Both the position numbers and the translations under genes were made by a program. From the NCBI RefSeq assembly GCF_021462285.1, contig NZ_CP082787.1:4464001-4528000 (forward strand): a DNA stretch of 64,000 bases, in the 5' to 3' direction. The notes beneath the pieces are model-generated. The model did not search any database. It saw only the letters and a program-made list of their open reading frames with translations, and had not been told where the DNA came from. This document shows positions 39,872 to 51,445 of this stretch, one piece after another. Each line of letters starts with the position of its first letter. The first letter of the stretch is position 1. This DNA comes from Serratia entomophila (GTDB lineage Bacteria > Pseudomonadota > Gammaproteobacteria > Enterobacterales > Enterobacteriaceae).

Positions 39872-41449
39872 ATGCAATTAGCCCACGCCGGGTCGCCTGC
39901 GCGCAAAAAATCGAAGTGGTGGCAGAGTGACGTGCTGAAATGGCTGGCCATCGGCCTGCTCAGCCTGGTTACCTGCTATCTGATTGTATTGATGTATGCA
40001 CAGGGTGAATATCTGTTCGCCATCATGACGCTGATCCTGGTCGGTGCCGGGCTTTACGTTTTTGCTAACCGCCGCGCCTACGCCTGGCGCTACGTTTACC
40101 CGGGCATCGCCGGTATGGGGCTGTTTGTCCTGTTCCCGCTGATTTGCACCATCGCCATCGCCTTTACCAACTACAGCAGCACCAACCAACTGACGTTCGA
40201 ACGCGCACAGTCGGTGCTGATGCAGCGCCAGTTCCAGACCGGCAAGACCTTTACCTTCGGCCTGTATCCGGCGGCCAACCAGCAATGGCGGCTGCAGCTG
40301 ATCCATCCGGACAGCGGCCAGCAGCTGATTTCAGAGCCTTTCCGCTTTGACGCCGCCGCGCCGCAGACGCTGAAACTGACGGCGGAGAGCGCCGAGCCGG
40401 CGGGCGAACGCGCCACGCTGCGCGTGATTACGCAGAATCGCCAGGCGCTGAACCAACTGGTCGCCCAACTGCCCGACGGCGGCGAGCTGCGCATGAGTTC
40501 GCTGCGCCAGTTCTCCGGCACCAGCCCGCTGTATAGCCTGGATAAAGACGGCAATACGCTGACCAATAATCAAACCCAGGTGAAATACCGGCCGAATGCC
40601 GAAATCGGCTTCTATCAGGCCGTCAATGCAGACGGCAACTGGGGGCAGGAAACCCTCAGCCCGGGTTATACCGTCACTACCGGCTGGAAAAACTTCCTGC
40701 GGGTGTTGCAGGATGAAGGCATCAAGAAGCCGTTCGTTTCGATCTTCATCTGGACCATCCTGTTCTCGGTGATGACCGTGATCCTCACCGTGGCGGTAGG
40801 CATGGTGCTGGCCTGCGTGGTGCAGTGGGAGGCGCTGAAAGGCAAGGCGCTGTACCGCGTGCTGCTGATACTGCCCTACGCGGTGCCGTCGTTTATCTCG
40901 ATTCTGATCTTCAAAGGGCTGTTCAACCAGAGCTTCGGCGAGATCAACATGATGCTCAGCCACCTGTTCGGCATCAAGCCGGCCTGGTTCAGCGATCCGC
41001 TCACCGCCAAGAGCATGATCCTGATAGTCAACACCTGGCTGGGCTACCCGTACATGATGATCCTGTGCATGGGCTTGCTGAAGGCCATTCCGGACGATCT
41101 GTATGAGGCTTCGGCAATGGACGGCGCCAGCCCGCTGCAAAACTTCTTCCGCATTACCTTCCCGCTGCTGATCAAGCCGCTGACGCCGCTGATGATCGCC
41201 AGCTTCGCCTTCAACTTTAACAACTTCGTGCTGATCCAACTGTTGACCAACGGCGGGCCGGACATGATCGGCACCACCACGCCGGCCGGCTCTACCGACC
41301 TGCTGGTCAGCTACACCTACCGCATTGCCTTCGAAGGCGGCGGTGGGCAAGACTTCGGCCTGGCGGCCGCCATCGCCACGCTGATCTTCCTGTTGGTGGG
41401 CGCGCTGGCGATCCTGAATCTGAAAGCCAGCAAGATGAACTTTGATTAG
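39872..41449 (+). CDS. malF: Maltose ABC transporter permease MalF
   Basis: Inner-membrane subunit of the maltose importer, lining the sugar-binding cavity. The 525-residue product has eight predicted membrane segments and the large periplasmic P2 loop (about residues 90-275) that contacts MalE. The EAA loop that docks with MalK is [23 protein letters not shown]. The ATG at 39872 follows AGAAAGGA. It is second in malEFG. Confidence 0.97.
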   Translation: MQLAHAGSPARKKSKWWQSDVLKWLAIGLLSLVTCYLIVLMYAQGEYLFAIMTLILVGAGLYVFANRRAYAWRYVYPGIAGMGLFVLFPLICTIAIAFTNYSSTNQLTFERAQSVLMQRQFQTGKTFTFGLYPAANQQWRLQLIHPDSGQQLISEPFRFDAAAPQTLKLTAESAEPAGERATLRVITQNRQALNQLVAQLPDGGELRMSSLRQFSGTSPLYSLDKDGNTLTNNQTQVKYRPNAEIGFYQAVNADGNWGQETLSPGYTVTTGWKNFLRVLQDEGIKKPFVSIFIWTILFSVMTVILTVAVGMVLACVVQWEALKGKALYRVLLILPYAVPSFISILIFKGLFNQSFGEINMMLSHLFGIKPAWFSDPLTAKSMILIVNTWLGYPYMMILCMGLLKAIPDDLYEASAMDGASPLQNFFRITFPLLIKPLTPLMIASFAFNFNNFVLIQLLTNGGPDMIGTTTPAGSTDLLVSYTYRIAFEGGGGQDFGLAAAIATLIFLLVGALAILNLKASKMNFD

Positions 41450-41460
41450 GGAGAATAACG

Positions 41461-42351
41461 ATGGCCATGGTTCAACCCAAATCCCAGCGCCTGCGCCTGT
41501 GGATCACCCATATTCTGATGCTGAGCTTTATCGCCCTGATCATGTTCCCGCTGCTGATGGTGGTGGCCATTTCGCTGCGCTCCGGCAACTTCGCCACCGG
41601 CAGCCTGATACCTGAGCAGATCTCCTGGGATCACTGGCGGCTGGCGCTTGGCCTCAGCGTCACCCACGCCGACGGCAGCGTGACGCCGCCGCCGTTCCCG
41701 GTGCTGCTGTGGCTGTGGAACTCGATCAAGATCGCGGCGATCACCGCCATCGGTATCGTGACGCTCTCGACGACCTGCGCCTACGCCTTTGCCCGCATGC
41801 GCTTTCGCGGCAAAAGCACGCTGCTGAAAAGCATGCTGATCTTCCAGATGTTCCCGGCGGTGCTGTCACTGGTGGCGCTGTATGCCCTGTTCGATCGCCT
41901 GGGCCAGTACCTGCCGTTTATCGGCCTGAACACCCACGGCGGGGTGATCTTCGCCTATATGGGCGGCATCGCGCTGCACGTCTGGACCATCAAAGGCTAT
42001 TTCGAAACCATCGACAACTCGCTGGAAGAAGCGGCGGCGCTGGACGGCGCCAGCCCGTGGCAGGCCTTCCGCCTGGTGCTGTTGCCGCTGTCGGTGCCAA
42101 TCCTGGCGGTGGTGTTCATTCTGTCGTTTATCGCCGCCATCACCGAAGTGCCGGTGGCTTCACTGCTGCTGCGCGACGTGAACAGCTACACGCTGGCGGT
42201 GGGCATGCAGCAATATCTCAACCCGCAGAACTACCTGTGGGGCGACTTCGCCGCCGCGGCGGTGCTGTCGGCAATACCCATTACCGCCGTATTCCTGCTG
42301 GCGCAGCGCTGGCTGGTGGGCGGCCTGACGGCCGGCGGGGTGAAGGGCTAA
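41461..42351 (+). CDS. malG: Maltose ABC transporter permease MalG
   Basis: Partner permease of MalF. The 296-residue product has six membrane segments, the EAA loop [23 protein letters not shown] and the C-terminal tail [15 protein letters not shown], which inserts into the MalK dimer. It starts 11 bp after malF with GGGAGAA before the ATG. A terminator follows. Confidence 0.97.
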   Translation: MAMVQPKSQRLRLWITHILMLSFIALIMFPLLMVVAISLRSGNFATGSLIPEQISWDHWRLALGLSVTHADGSVTPPPFPVLLWLWNSIKIAAITAIGIVTLSTTCAYAFARMRFRGKSTLLKSMLIFQMFPAVLSLVALYALFDRLGQYLPFIGLNTHGGVIFAYMGGIALHVWTIKGYFETIDNSLEEAAALDGASPWQAFRLVLLPLSVPILAVVFILSFIAAITEVPVASLLLRDVNSYTLAVGMQQYLNPQNYLWGDFAAAAVLSAIPITAVFLLAQRWLVGGLTAGGVKG

Positions 42352-42412
42352 ATTTGTGCCACTGCAATGCGCTTGATGTACTTAGCTTTTTCCAATCAAT
42401 ACCTGTGTCTTC

Positions 42413-42438
42413 GGCGGCCCTCTGGGCCGCCATTTTTA
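42413..42438 (+). terminator. Terminator after malEFG
   Basis: GGCGGCCC-TCT-GGGCCGCC forms an 8-bp GC stem followed by ATTTTTAT. Confidence 0.88.
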
Positions 42439-42481
42439 TGGCCCGGTCAACGCGGCCTCAGCTTCAGCCATGAAGGCGAAT

Positions 42482-42889
42482 TTATTCACGCTTTAGCCGG
42501 TCGGTGTTGGCCAGATAGAGCGTCACCACCAGCAACAATATCGCGCCGGCATAAATTAGGGTATCAACGGGGTTGTTATGATCCACTATGATCAAACGAA
42601 TAATCGCGGTAATGCCGATATAAATAAAATAGCGCAGCGGGAAATGATACCCCGACTCAAAATACTTCACAATCAAGGCGATAAATTCAAAGTAAAGGAA
42701 ATAGATCACAATGCCTTCAATCAATAAATAAGAAGACGACTCCTCATTGTTGAGAAATAACACTTTCGCCAAATGAATGGTTTCCTTCACCAGGAACACC
42801 ACCAAGATGGCCGCCAACAGCAACAGACCTACGTTCAGCACCCGCTGCAACCCCTTCGCAATCATTATTGAACGCGATGTTTTCGCCAT
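42482..42889 (-). CDS. psiE: Phosphate-starvation-inducible membrane protein PsiE
   Basis: A 135-residue inner-membrane protein with four hydrophobic segments. It matches E. coli PsiE in [52 protein letters not shown] and a charged C-terminus. Its function is unknown. In E. coli it is controlled by PhoB and CRP and sits near malG, as here. A TGTCAT half-site about 65 bp upstream on its own strand could be part of a Pho box, but the second half is poor. Confidence 0.95.
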   Translation of the reverse strand: MAKTSRSIMIAKGLQRVLNVGLLLLAAILVVFLVKETIHLAKVLFLNNEESSSYLLIEGIVIYFLYFEFIALIVKYFESGYHFPLRYFIYIGITAIIRLIIVDHNNPVDTLIYAGAILLLVVTLYLANTDRLKRE

Positions 42890-43112
42890 AAAAACTCCCC
42901 ATCAGTACCGCTAAATTTATCCGCACATCCTAACATAGGCATTATCTTAAAAATGACACCCTCTATAAGTGCACAATAAATTCAATCCAATTCAAATAGT
43001 TACAATAGGATATTTCTGGTGGATATATTTGTAGCAAATTGAAATGTCAACTATCATGGGACGTAGATCTTTACATAAAACCAATAACCTCGAATTAACA
43101 AGGGAATTCTTT

Positions 43113-44549
43113 ATGCGCGCTAAACTTAACGGACTGGTCGCGGCGGGCCTGTTTACCTGTGCTTTAACCGGCCACGCTGCCGGTTTAGTGGCTCCTGACA
43201 ACGACCTGCGCAACGATTTGGCCTGGCTGTCCGATCGTGGTGTGATTAACGTCAGCTTGTCCACCTGGCCGTTGAGCCAGGAAGAAATCAACTCCGTCAT
43301 TGCGCAAGCCAAACCGGTAACCAATACCGAGAAGAATGTCATCGATCGCGTGCAGCGCCGCGTTGATGCCCTGAAGGCCAACGTCCGCATCAGCGGCTAC
43401 GCCTCTACCGACAAACCCGGCACCCCGCAGGGCTTCGGTCAAAACGAATATGCCGACGACCGTCTGACGGTTGGCGCCGGCGCCAACGGCGACTTCTGGG
43501 ACGTGCGTCTGCAGGGGTCCGTTGAAGGCGATCAGCGCGTTAGCGATGGCTCTAAATTCAATATGCACGGCTCCTACGGCGCGGTGAAAATCTGGAACCA
43601 GTGGCTCTCCTTCGGTGAAGTGTCCCAATGGTGGGGGCCTGGCTATGACGGCAGCCTGATCCGTTCCGACGCCGCACGCCCGGTGGCCGGTTTTATGCTG
43701 CAGCGCGCCGACCAGTCGCCGTTTGAAACCCCGTGGCTGTCATGGATTGGCCGCTGGCAGTACCAGCTGACCGCCGGCCAGCTGTCGCAGTACGCGTCGG
43801 TACCGCACACCAAACTGATTGGCGGCCGCTTTACCATGATGCCGACCGACTTCGTCGAATTGGGCGCGTCACGCATCATGATGTGGGGCGGCGAGGGCCG
43901 CCCGCACTCCTGGAGTTCCTTCTGGGATGCGACAACCGGTAAAGACAACGATGACTCCGGTCAGGGCAACGATCCGGGCAACCAGCTCGCCGGCTTTGAC
44001 TTCAAGCTGAAAATGCAGCCGCTGATTGGCCTGCCGGTCAGCCTGTACGGCCAGTTGGTCGGCGAAGACGAAGCGGGCTTCCTGCCTTCGCAAAATACCT
44101 ACCTGCTGGGCCTGGAAGGCCACCCTGAATGGGGCTCCACCACCATCAACTGGTCGATTGAAGGAGCGGATACCCGCGCCGATATGTCCCGTAAAGGGTA
44201 TGTCTATAGCCATTACACCTATAAAGGTGGCTACTACCAGCAGGGTTACCCGCTGGGCCATGCGATGGGCGGCGACGGCCAGATGCTGTCCGGCCGCGTC
44301 GAGCTGGTGCTGGACGACAGCCAGCGCTGGAGCACCCGCCTGGTTTACGCCAAGGTGAACCCGCTGAATCAGAGCACCAACCAGGCGTTCCCGAAATCGG
44401 ACACGCTGAAAGGCATTCAGCTCGGCTGGGGCTACACCTTCCCTTCCGCGGTCAAGTTCGACACCAGCCTGTGGTACACCAACAGCGACGCCAGCACGGC
44501 GGACGACGTGGGCGCCGGCGTGAGCTTCGAAGTGCCGATCAATCTGTAA
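43113..44549 (+). CDS. Wzi-family capsule assembly / outer-membrane beta-barrel protein
   Basis: A 478-residue precursor with a signal peptide (MRAKLNGLVAAGLFTCALTGHAAG). The body follows the Wzi family: LRNDLAWLSDRGVINVSLSTWPLSQEEI near the N-terminus, then repeated amphipathic strands such as WLSFGEVSQWWGPGYDGSLI and ELGASRIMMWGGEGRPHSW. The terminal strand ends VSFEVPINL. Wzi is an 18-strand outer-membrane lectin that anchors group 1 capsule. No capsule genes are in the window, so the partner polysaccharide is unknown; related proteins occur alone in many Serratia. The ATG at 43113 follows AGGGAAT. Confidence 0.85.
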   Translation: MRAKLNGLVAAGLFTCALTGHAAGLVAPDNDLRNDLAWLSDRGVINVSLSTWPLSQEEINSVIAQAKPVTNTEKNVIDRVQRRVDALKANVRISGYASTDKPGTPQGFGQNEYADDRLTVGAGANGDFWDVRLQGSVEGDQRVSDGSKFNMHGSYGAVKIWNQWLSFGEVSQWWGPGYDGSLIRSDAARPVAGFMLQRADQSPFETPWLSWIGRWQYQLTAGQLSQYASVPHTKLIGGRFTMMPTDFVELGASRIMMWGGEGRPHSWSSFWDATTGKDNDDSGQGNDPGNQLAGFDFKLKMQPLIGLPVSLYGQLVGEDEAGFLPSQNTYLLGLEGHPEWGSTTINWSIEGADTRADMSRKGYVYSHYTYKGGYYQQGYPLGHAMGGDGQMLSGRVELVLDDSQRWSTRLVYAKVNPLNQSTNQAFPKSDTLKGIQLGWGYTFPSAVKFDTSLWYTNSDASTADDVGAGVSFEVPINL

Positions 44550-44560
44550 TCGGCAGACGT

Positions 44561-44590
44561 AAAAAAACCCGCCGCGGCGGGTTTTTTATT
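44561..44590. terminator. Bidirectional terminator between the wzi-like gene and pgi
   Basis: AACCCGCC-GC-GGCGGGTT is bordered by A on the left and T on the right, so it can stop both convergent transcripts. Confidence 0.88.
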
Positions 44591-44610
44591 GGCTTCAATT
44601 CAGCCGGCGG

Positions 44611-46257
<1,647 letters not shown>

Positions 46258-46485
46258 AGCAACACTCTTAGGCTTGAGAATAAAGATGCGTGGTTGTCCG
46301 ATTGTAGCCTGTTCGACTGTGATTATGATCTCTTTTCTTGCGATAGGCGCTAACTGTCAACGCGTGCCGCATCGTTTCAGCTTTTCCCCTATACTTTTGG
46401 CTAACGGCCTGTTACCAGCGCTGCGGAATTGTCACTGGAATGTGCCATGTTGTTGTTCATACCGTATTTGAAAGGGATCTCCGCT

Positions 46486-48294
46486 ATGGAATTATCTGCC
46501 CCATTGATGTTGGTGGTCATCGGCCTGAGCTCGTTGCTGGCCCAGTGGCTGGCCTGGCTGCTGCGCCTGCCCGCCATCTTGCCTTTGCTGCTGTTCGGCA
46601 TCCTGCTGGGGCCGGCGGTGCACCTGGTGCAGCCGGACCTGCTGTTCGGCGATTTGCTGTTTCCATTAGTGTCACTGTCGGTGGCAATCATCTTATTTGA
46701 AGGCGCGCTGACGCTGCGGGTTGAGGAAATACGCGGCCTCGGCGGCGTAGTGCGCAACCTGGTCAGCATCGGCATGCTGGCGACTTTCCTGACCATCAGC
46801 GTCGCCAGCTGGTGGTTGCTGGATTTCCCGCCGGAGCTGGCGGCGCTGATCGGCGCGGTGACGGTGGTGACCGGGCCGACGGTGATCGCCCCGCTGATGC
46901 GCGTGGTGCGGCCAAACGCCAATATCAATCAGGTGCTGCGCTGGGAGGGCATCGTTATTGACCCGGTAGGCGCCATCTTCACCCTGCTGGTGTTCGAATT
47001 TATCGTGCTGAAGCAGAACGCGGAATCTTACACCCACCTGTTTTGGACGCTGGGGATTACCGCCGCCGTCGGCCTGATCGCCGGTGCGCTGTTCGGCTAC
47101 CTGCTGGGCCTGGCGCTGCGCCGCGTCTGGCTGCCGCGCTATCTGCAAAACCTGGCGGTGCTGGCGATCATGCTGACCGCTTTCGGCGTTTCCAACGCCA
47201 TCGCCGACGAATCCGGCCTGTTGACCGTCACCGTGATGGGCATCTGGCTGGCCAATATGCGCGACGTGGACACCAGCGACATTCTGGCGTTCAAGGAGGA
47301 GCTGTCGGCGATCCTTATTTCGGCGCTGTTTATCATTCTGGCGGCGCGGCTGGACATCAACGCGCTGTGGAACATGGGCTGGCCGCTGCTGGGCCTGTTG
47401 CTGGTAGTGCAGTTTATCGCCCGCCCGCTGTGCATCGCGGTGTCGACCTGGCGCTCCTCCCTGCACTGGCGCGACCGTTTGCTGCTGTGTTGGATAGCGC
47501 CGCGCGGCATCGTCGCCGCCGCGGTCAGTTCGCTGTTCGCGCTGACGCTGCAGCGCAGCGGCTACCAGGGCGCCGATCGGCTGGTGACCGTGGTGTTCGC
47601 CATCATCATCGGCACCGTGGTGCTGCAGAGCCTGACCAGCGGCATGATGGCGCGCTGGCTGCGGGTACAGCAGCAAAAACCGCGCGGCGTGCTGATCGTC
47701 GGCGCCAACAGCGTGGCGCGCATGCTGGCGCAGGCGCTGATGAAAATGAATATCCCGGTGCTCGTCACCGACAGCAGCTGGGAATACTACCGCCAGGCGC
47801 GCATGGAAGGCATCCCGGCCTATTACGGTCATGCCTACTCCGAACATGCCGAAAACTACCTCGACCTGAGCGATACCGCCCAGGTGCTGGCGCTGTCGCC
47901 CAACCGCCACCAGAACGCCTTGGCGGTCTATCACTTCGGGCATATCTTTGGCGACGATCACGTGTTCGCCATCCGCTCCGGCGCACCGCTGAAAGGCCGC
48001 GGCAACAGTTCGGAGAGCTCGCGCTTTCGCCGGCATGAGATCCTGTTCAATCAGGAAGCCACCTACGGCCGTCTGAGCAGCCTGATAGCCAAAGGCGCCA
48101 CCATCAAGGCGACCAAGCTGAATGAGAATTTCGGCTGGCTGGAATATCTGGAAAAACACCAGGGCGTGATCCCGCTGTTTTGCCAACGCGAAGACGGTTC
48201 GCTGCAGCCGATCGGCGCAGGCGCCGCGCCGGCCATGCCCTGTACGCTAATCGCCCTGGTGCAAGATGAAAATCCCTCAACGTCTGCCCGTTGA
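46486..48294 (+). CDS. CPA1-type cation:proton antiporter with C-terminal regulatory domain
   Basis: A 602-residue inner-membrane protein. Residues 1-400 contain about 12 helices with the CPA core: LPLLLFGILLGPAVHLV, TVVTGPTVIAPLMRVVRPN and the ion-binding Asp in RWEGIVIDPVGAIFT. Residues about 410-510 form a Rossmann-like TrkA-N/RCK-type domain (PRGVLIVGANSVARMLAQALMKMNIPVLVTD), then a C-terminal extension. It should exchange Na+ or K+ for protons. The ATG at 46486 has GAAAGGGA at good spacing; an earlier in-frame ATG at 46444 is possible. Confidence 0.85.
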   Translation: MELSAPLMLVVIGLSSLLAQWLAWLLRLPAILPLLLFGILLGPAVHLVQPDLLFGDLLFPLVSLSVAIILFEGALTLRVEEIRGLGGVVRNLVSIGMLATFLTISVASWWLLDFPPELAALIGAVTVVTGPTVIAPLMRVVRPNANINQVLRWEGIVIDPVGAIFTLLVFEFIVLKQNAESYTHLFWTLGITAAVGLIAGALFGYLLGLALRRVWLPRYLQNLAVLAIMLTAFGVSNAIADESGLLTVTVMGIWLANMRDVDTSDILAFKEELSAILISALFIILAARLDINALWNMGWPLLGLLLVVQFIARPLCIAVSTWRSSLHWRDRLLLCWIAPRGIVAAAVSSLFALTLQRSGYQGADRLVTVVFAIIIGTVVLQSLTSGMMARWLRVQQQKPRGVLIVGANSVARMLAQALMKMNIPVLVTDSSWEYYRQARMEGIPAYYGHAYSEHAENYLDLSDTAQVLALSPNRHQNALAVYHFGHIFGDDHVFAIRSGAPLKGRGNSSESSRFRRHEILFNQEATYGRLSSLIAKGATIKATKLNENFGWLEYLEKHQGVIPLFCQREDGSLQPIGAGAAPAMPCTLIALVQDENPSTSAR

Positions 48295-48350
48295 CAGAAC
48301 GGCGATAACCGGCTATTCCTAACAGCCTACTTGCGCACCCGGTGCGCAAG

Positions 48351-48536
48351 CCAGAAGAGGCGCGTCGCCCAGGTAGAGTGTCAGAGGAGCCGTTTTCCAA
48401 TGACGGCACATGAGGGGGAGCGACGCCGAGGTAAGATGATCCGCGGCGATCATCTTATCGGCTACAGGGGCTGAATCCCCTGGGTTGTCACCAGGATCGC
48501 CCTTTGCGGGCGGTCGGCAAGGTGGGGCGCTTCTGG
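48351..48536 (+). promoter_or_regulatory. Lysine riboswitch (L box) of lysC
   Basis: The leader of lysC carries the lysine aptamer. The P1 stem pairs CCAGAAG at 48351-48357 with CTTCTGG at 48530-48536. The conserved junction elements AGAGGCGCG, GGAGGAGCC-like AGAGGAGCC, GAGGGGGAGC and GCCGAGGTAA are present, as is the P4/P5 block GGGGCTGAATCCCCTGGGTTGTCACCAG written here as GGGGCTGAATCCCCTGGGTT at 48469-48488. It closely follows the E. coli lysC leader. Lysine binding lowers LysC translation and transcript stability. The expression platform extends to the start codon at 48650; a further hairpin CTTGCGCACC/GGTGCGCAAG precedes the aptamer. Confidence 0.95.
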
Positions 48537-48649
48537 GTGTATCGTAGCTTTACCTCTACGCCTGCTCCCTGTTTACCGCTCTCCCCTTGTGCCAAGGCTA
48601 TGGAATAAAGTGCCCTCTGAAGACGGCATCCCTGACACGAGGTTTTTAC

Positions 48650-50017
48650 ATGACCCAAGCAGCACCCCATGATTCTACCGTGGTAGCCAAGTTCGGCGGC
48701 ACCAGCGTTGCCGACTTCGAAGCCATGAACCGCAGCGCCGACGTGGTGCTCTCCAACCCGCAGGTGCGCCTGGTGGTGCTGTCCGCTTCGGCCGGCGTCA
48801 CCAACCTGCTGGTGGCCCTGGCCGAAGGCTGCGACGCCGAGCAGCGCAACTACCGGCTTGATGAAATCCGCCGCATTCAATACGCCATCCTCGAGCGCCT
48901 CAACGCGCCGCAGGTGATCCGCGAAGAAATCGACCGCATGCTGGAAAATATCGCCATGCTGTCGGAGGCTGCGGCGCTGGCCAACTCCGCCGCACTGACC
49001 GATGAACTGGTGAGCCACGGGGAACTGATGTCCACCCTGCTGTTCGTCGAGATCCTGCGCGCCCGCCGCGTACAGGCGGAATGGTTCGACGTGCGTAAAG
49101 TGATGCGCACCGACGATCACTTCGGCCGTGCCGTGCCGGACAACGCCGCGCTGAGCGAACTGGCCCAGACGCTGCTGAAACCGCGCCTGCAGGAAGCGCT
49201 GGTGGTTACCCAGGGCTTTATCGGCAGCGAAGCGAAAGGCCGCACCACCACGCTGGGGCGCGGCGGCAGCGACTACACCGCCGCATTGCTGGGCGAAGCG
49301 CTGCACGTCAGCCGGGTGGATATCTGGACCGACGTGCCGGGCATTTACACCACCGATCCGCGCGTAGTGCCGGCGGCCAAGCGCATCGACAAGATCGCCT
49401 TCGAAGAAGCGGCGGAAATGGCCACCTTCGGCGCCAAGGTGCTCCACCCGGCGACCTTGCTGCCGGCGGTGCGCAGCGATATTCCGGTGTTTGTCGGCTC
49501 CAGCAAGGATCCGGCCGCCGGCGGCACGCTGGTGTGCAACACCACCGAGAACCCGCCGCTGTTCCGCGCGCTGGCGCTGCGCCGCAAACAAACCCTGCTG
49601 ACGCTGCACAGCCTGAATATGCTGCATGCGCGCGGCTTCCTGGCCGAGGTATTCAGCATCCTGGCGCGGCATAATATCTCCGTGGACCTGATAACCACCT
49701 CGGAAGTCAGCGTAGCGCTGACCATGGACACCACCGGCTCCACCTCCACCGGCGGCAGCCTGCTGACCACCTCGCTGCTGACCGAACTGTCGTCGCTGTG
49801 CCGGGTGGAAGTGGAGGAAAACCTGGCGCTGGTGGCGATCATCGGCAACAAGCTGTCCCAGGCCTGCGGCGTGGGCAAAGAGGTGTTCGGCGTGCTCGAC
49901 CCGTTCAACATCCGCATGATCTGCTACGGCGCCAGCAGCTACAACCTGTGCTTCCTGGTGCCCGGCGACGACGCCGAGCAGGTAGTTCGCACCCTGCACC
50001 ACAACCTGTTCGAATAA
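48650..50017 (+). CDS. lysC: Lysine-sensitive aspartokinase III
   Basis: Phosphorylates aspartate in the first step toward lysine, threonine, methionine and diaminopimelate. The 455-residue product has the kinase motif VVAKFGGTSVADFEAMNRSA, GRGGSDYTAALLGEAL and DVPGIYTTDPRVVPAAK. Two C-terminal ACT domains (HARGFLAEVFSILARHNISVDLITTSEVSVALTMD and the following region) bind lysine for feedback inhibition. The ATG at 48650 follows ACGAGG. Expression is controlled by the lysine riboswitch upstream. Confidence 0.97.
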   Translation: MTQAAPHDSTVVAKFGGTSVADFEAMNRSADVVLSNPQVRLVVLSASAGVTNLLVALAEGCDAEQRNYRLDEIRRIQYAILERLNAPQVIREEIDRMLENIAMLSEAAALANSAALTDELVSHGELMSTLLFVEILRARRVQAEWFDVRKVMRTDDHFGRAVPDNAALSELAQTLLKPRLQEALVVTQGFIGSEAKGRTTTLGRGGSDYTAALLGEALHVSRVDIWTDVPGIYTTDPRVVPAAKRIDKIAFEEAAEMATFGAKVLHPATLLPAVRSDIPVFVGSSKDPAAGGTLVCNTTENPPLFRALALRRKQTLLTLHSLNMLHARGFLAEVFSILARHNISVDLITTSEVSVALTMDTTGSTSTGGSLLTTSLLTELSSLCRVEVEENLALVAIIGNKLSQACGVGKEVFGVLDPFNIRMICYGASSYNLCFLVPGDDAEQVVRTLHHNLFE

Positions 50018-50141
50018 GTTATTATCTTTTCCAGCGGGCGCGGCATGCTGCGCCCCTGCGCCAACAATAAGCGGTCTATAACGCGCAGGGACTTCCCGCA
50101 ACAACCCATCGTTCTTAATTTGGCTAAGGAAACCCACGTCA

Positions 50142-51059
50142 ATGCTGGCAAAACTCACGCGCTTGTTCCCTTTGTGGGCGGTACTGCTGTCCGTCGCCGC
50201 CTATTACACGCCGACCACCTTTACCGGCATCGGCCCCTACGTCAGCCCGCTGCTGATGCTGATCATGTTCGCCATGGGCGTGACGCTGCGGCTGGATGAC
50301 TTCAAACGGGTGCTGTCGCGCCCCGGCCCGGTGGCCGCCGGGATCTTCCTGCACTATCTGATCATGCCGCTGGCGGCCTGGATCCTGGCGATGCTGTTCC
50401 GCATGCCGCCGGATCTGTCCGCCGGCATGGTGCTGGTCGGCAGCGTGGCCAGCGGCACCGCCTCCAACGTGATGATCTATCTGGCCAAGGGCGACGTGGC
50501 GCTGTCGGTCACCATCTCGGCGGTTTCCACGCTGGTGGGCGTATTCGCCACCCCGCTGCTGACGCGCCTGTACGTCGACGCCAAGATCAGCGTCGATATC
50601 ATGGGCATGCTGCTGAGCATTCTGCAGATCGTGGTGATCCCGATCGGCCTTGGGCTGATCGTCCACCACGCCTTCACTAAAACCGTCAAGCGGGTTGAAC
50701 CGCTGCTGCCGGCGCTGTCGATGGTTTGCATTTTGGCTATCATCAGCGCGGTAGTGGCCGGCAGCCAGAGCCATATCGCGTCGGTCGGCCTGGTGGTGAT
50801 TATCGCGGTGATCCTGCACAACGGCATCGGCCTGCTGAGCGGTTACTGGGGCGGCAAGCTGTTCGGCTTCGACGAGTCGACCTGCCGCACGCTGGCGATC
50901 GAGGTCGGCATGCAGAACTCCGGGCTGGCGGCCACGCTGGGCAAAATTTACTTCTCACCGCTGGCCGCACTGCCGGGTGCGCTGTTCTCGGTCTGGCACA
51001 ACCTCTCCGGCTCGCTGCTGGCGGGGTACTGGTCCGGCCGGCCGATCAAGAAGAAATAA
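50142..51059 (+). CDS. panS: Ketopantoate/pantoate/pantothenate transporter PanS
   Basis: A 305-residue inner-membrane protein of the bile-acid:sodium symporter superfamily with about nine or ten helices. It closely matches Salmonella Pan[89 protein letters not shown] and [27 protein letters not shown]. It imports coenzyme A precursors. It follows lysC by 124 bp and may have its own promoter. Confidence 0.92.
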   Translation: MLAKLTRLFPLWAVLLSVAAYYTPTTFTGIGPYVSPLLMLIMFAMGVTLRLDDFKRVLSRPGPVAAGIFLHYLIMPLAAWILAMLFRMPPDLSAGMVLVGSVASGTASNVMIYLAKGDVALSVTISAVSTLVGVFATPLLTRLYVDAKISVDIMGMLLSILQIVVIPIGLGLIVHHAFTKTVKRVEPLLPALSMVCILAIISAVVAGSQSHIASVGLVVIIAVILHNGIGLLSGYWGGKLFGFDESTCRTLAIEVGMQNSGLAATLGKIYFSPLAALPGALFSVWHNLSGSLLAGYWSGRPIKKK

Positions 51060-51445
51060 TCCTCTCTCCGGGGCGCAAACATTCGCGCCCCGTCATCTCT
51101 CTGCGAAATTTCGTATTTCCCACTGGTCGGATTGTCATAATTCCCCGCATCCTCTATTATCCGTGAAAAATAAAAATTCAGATTCTTCCTATGCGTGCCG
51201 ATAATGCAGGAAGAGCGAAAATCATCACCACTTTTTTTAATTAATTAAGTCGCCAGGGTTGCCCGCCAAAAAAGAAGCAACCTAATTATTATTTAGATAT
51301 ATACCCACCGTCTTATTTGCCTGCGGCGAATCAAGATACCCCGCAATGTTCATGTCGCTCATTATTTCGGGCCGGCTGTTGGTCGCCCGTGGTTAACATC
51401 ATGGATTGGGTTGTCTGCTCCGGCGAACGCCCATAATGGATTATA
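51060..51445. other. AT-rich control region upstream of shlBA
   Basis: This 386-bp gap follows panS. A GC hairpin lies at 51069-51092, then long AT-rich stretches around 51170-51300. In S. marcescens shlBA is reported to respond to iron and to flagellar and RssAB regulators. I looked for a Fur box and an FlhDC site and found no convincing match. It should hold the shlB promoter. No coding frame of note is present. Confidence 0.5.
51069..51092 (+). terminator. Weak terminator hairpin after panS
   Basis: CGGGGCGC and GCGCCCCG pair around an eight-base loop, 9 bp past the panS stop, but only a pyrimidine-mixed tail follows. Confidence 0.5.

Noticed and set aside
42890..43112. Pho box upstream of psiE
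   Set aside because: Only one TGTCAT half-site is seen; the second repeat at the required 11-bp spacing is not.
51060..51445. Fur box in front of shlB
   Set aside because: AT-rich segments resemble parts of the Fur consensus, but no 19-bp window gave a convincing match.
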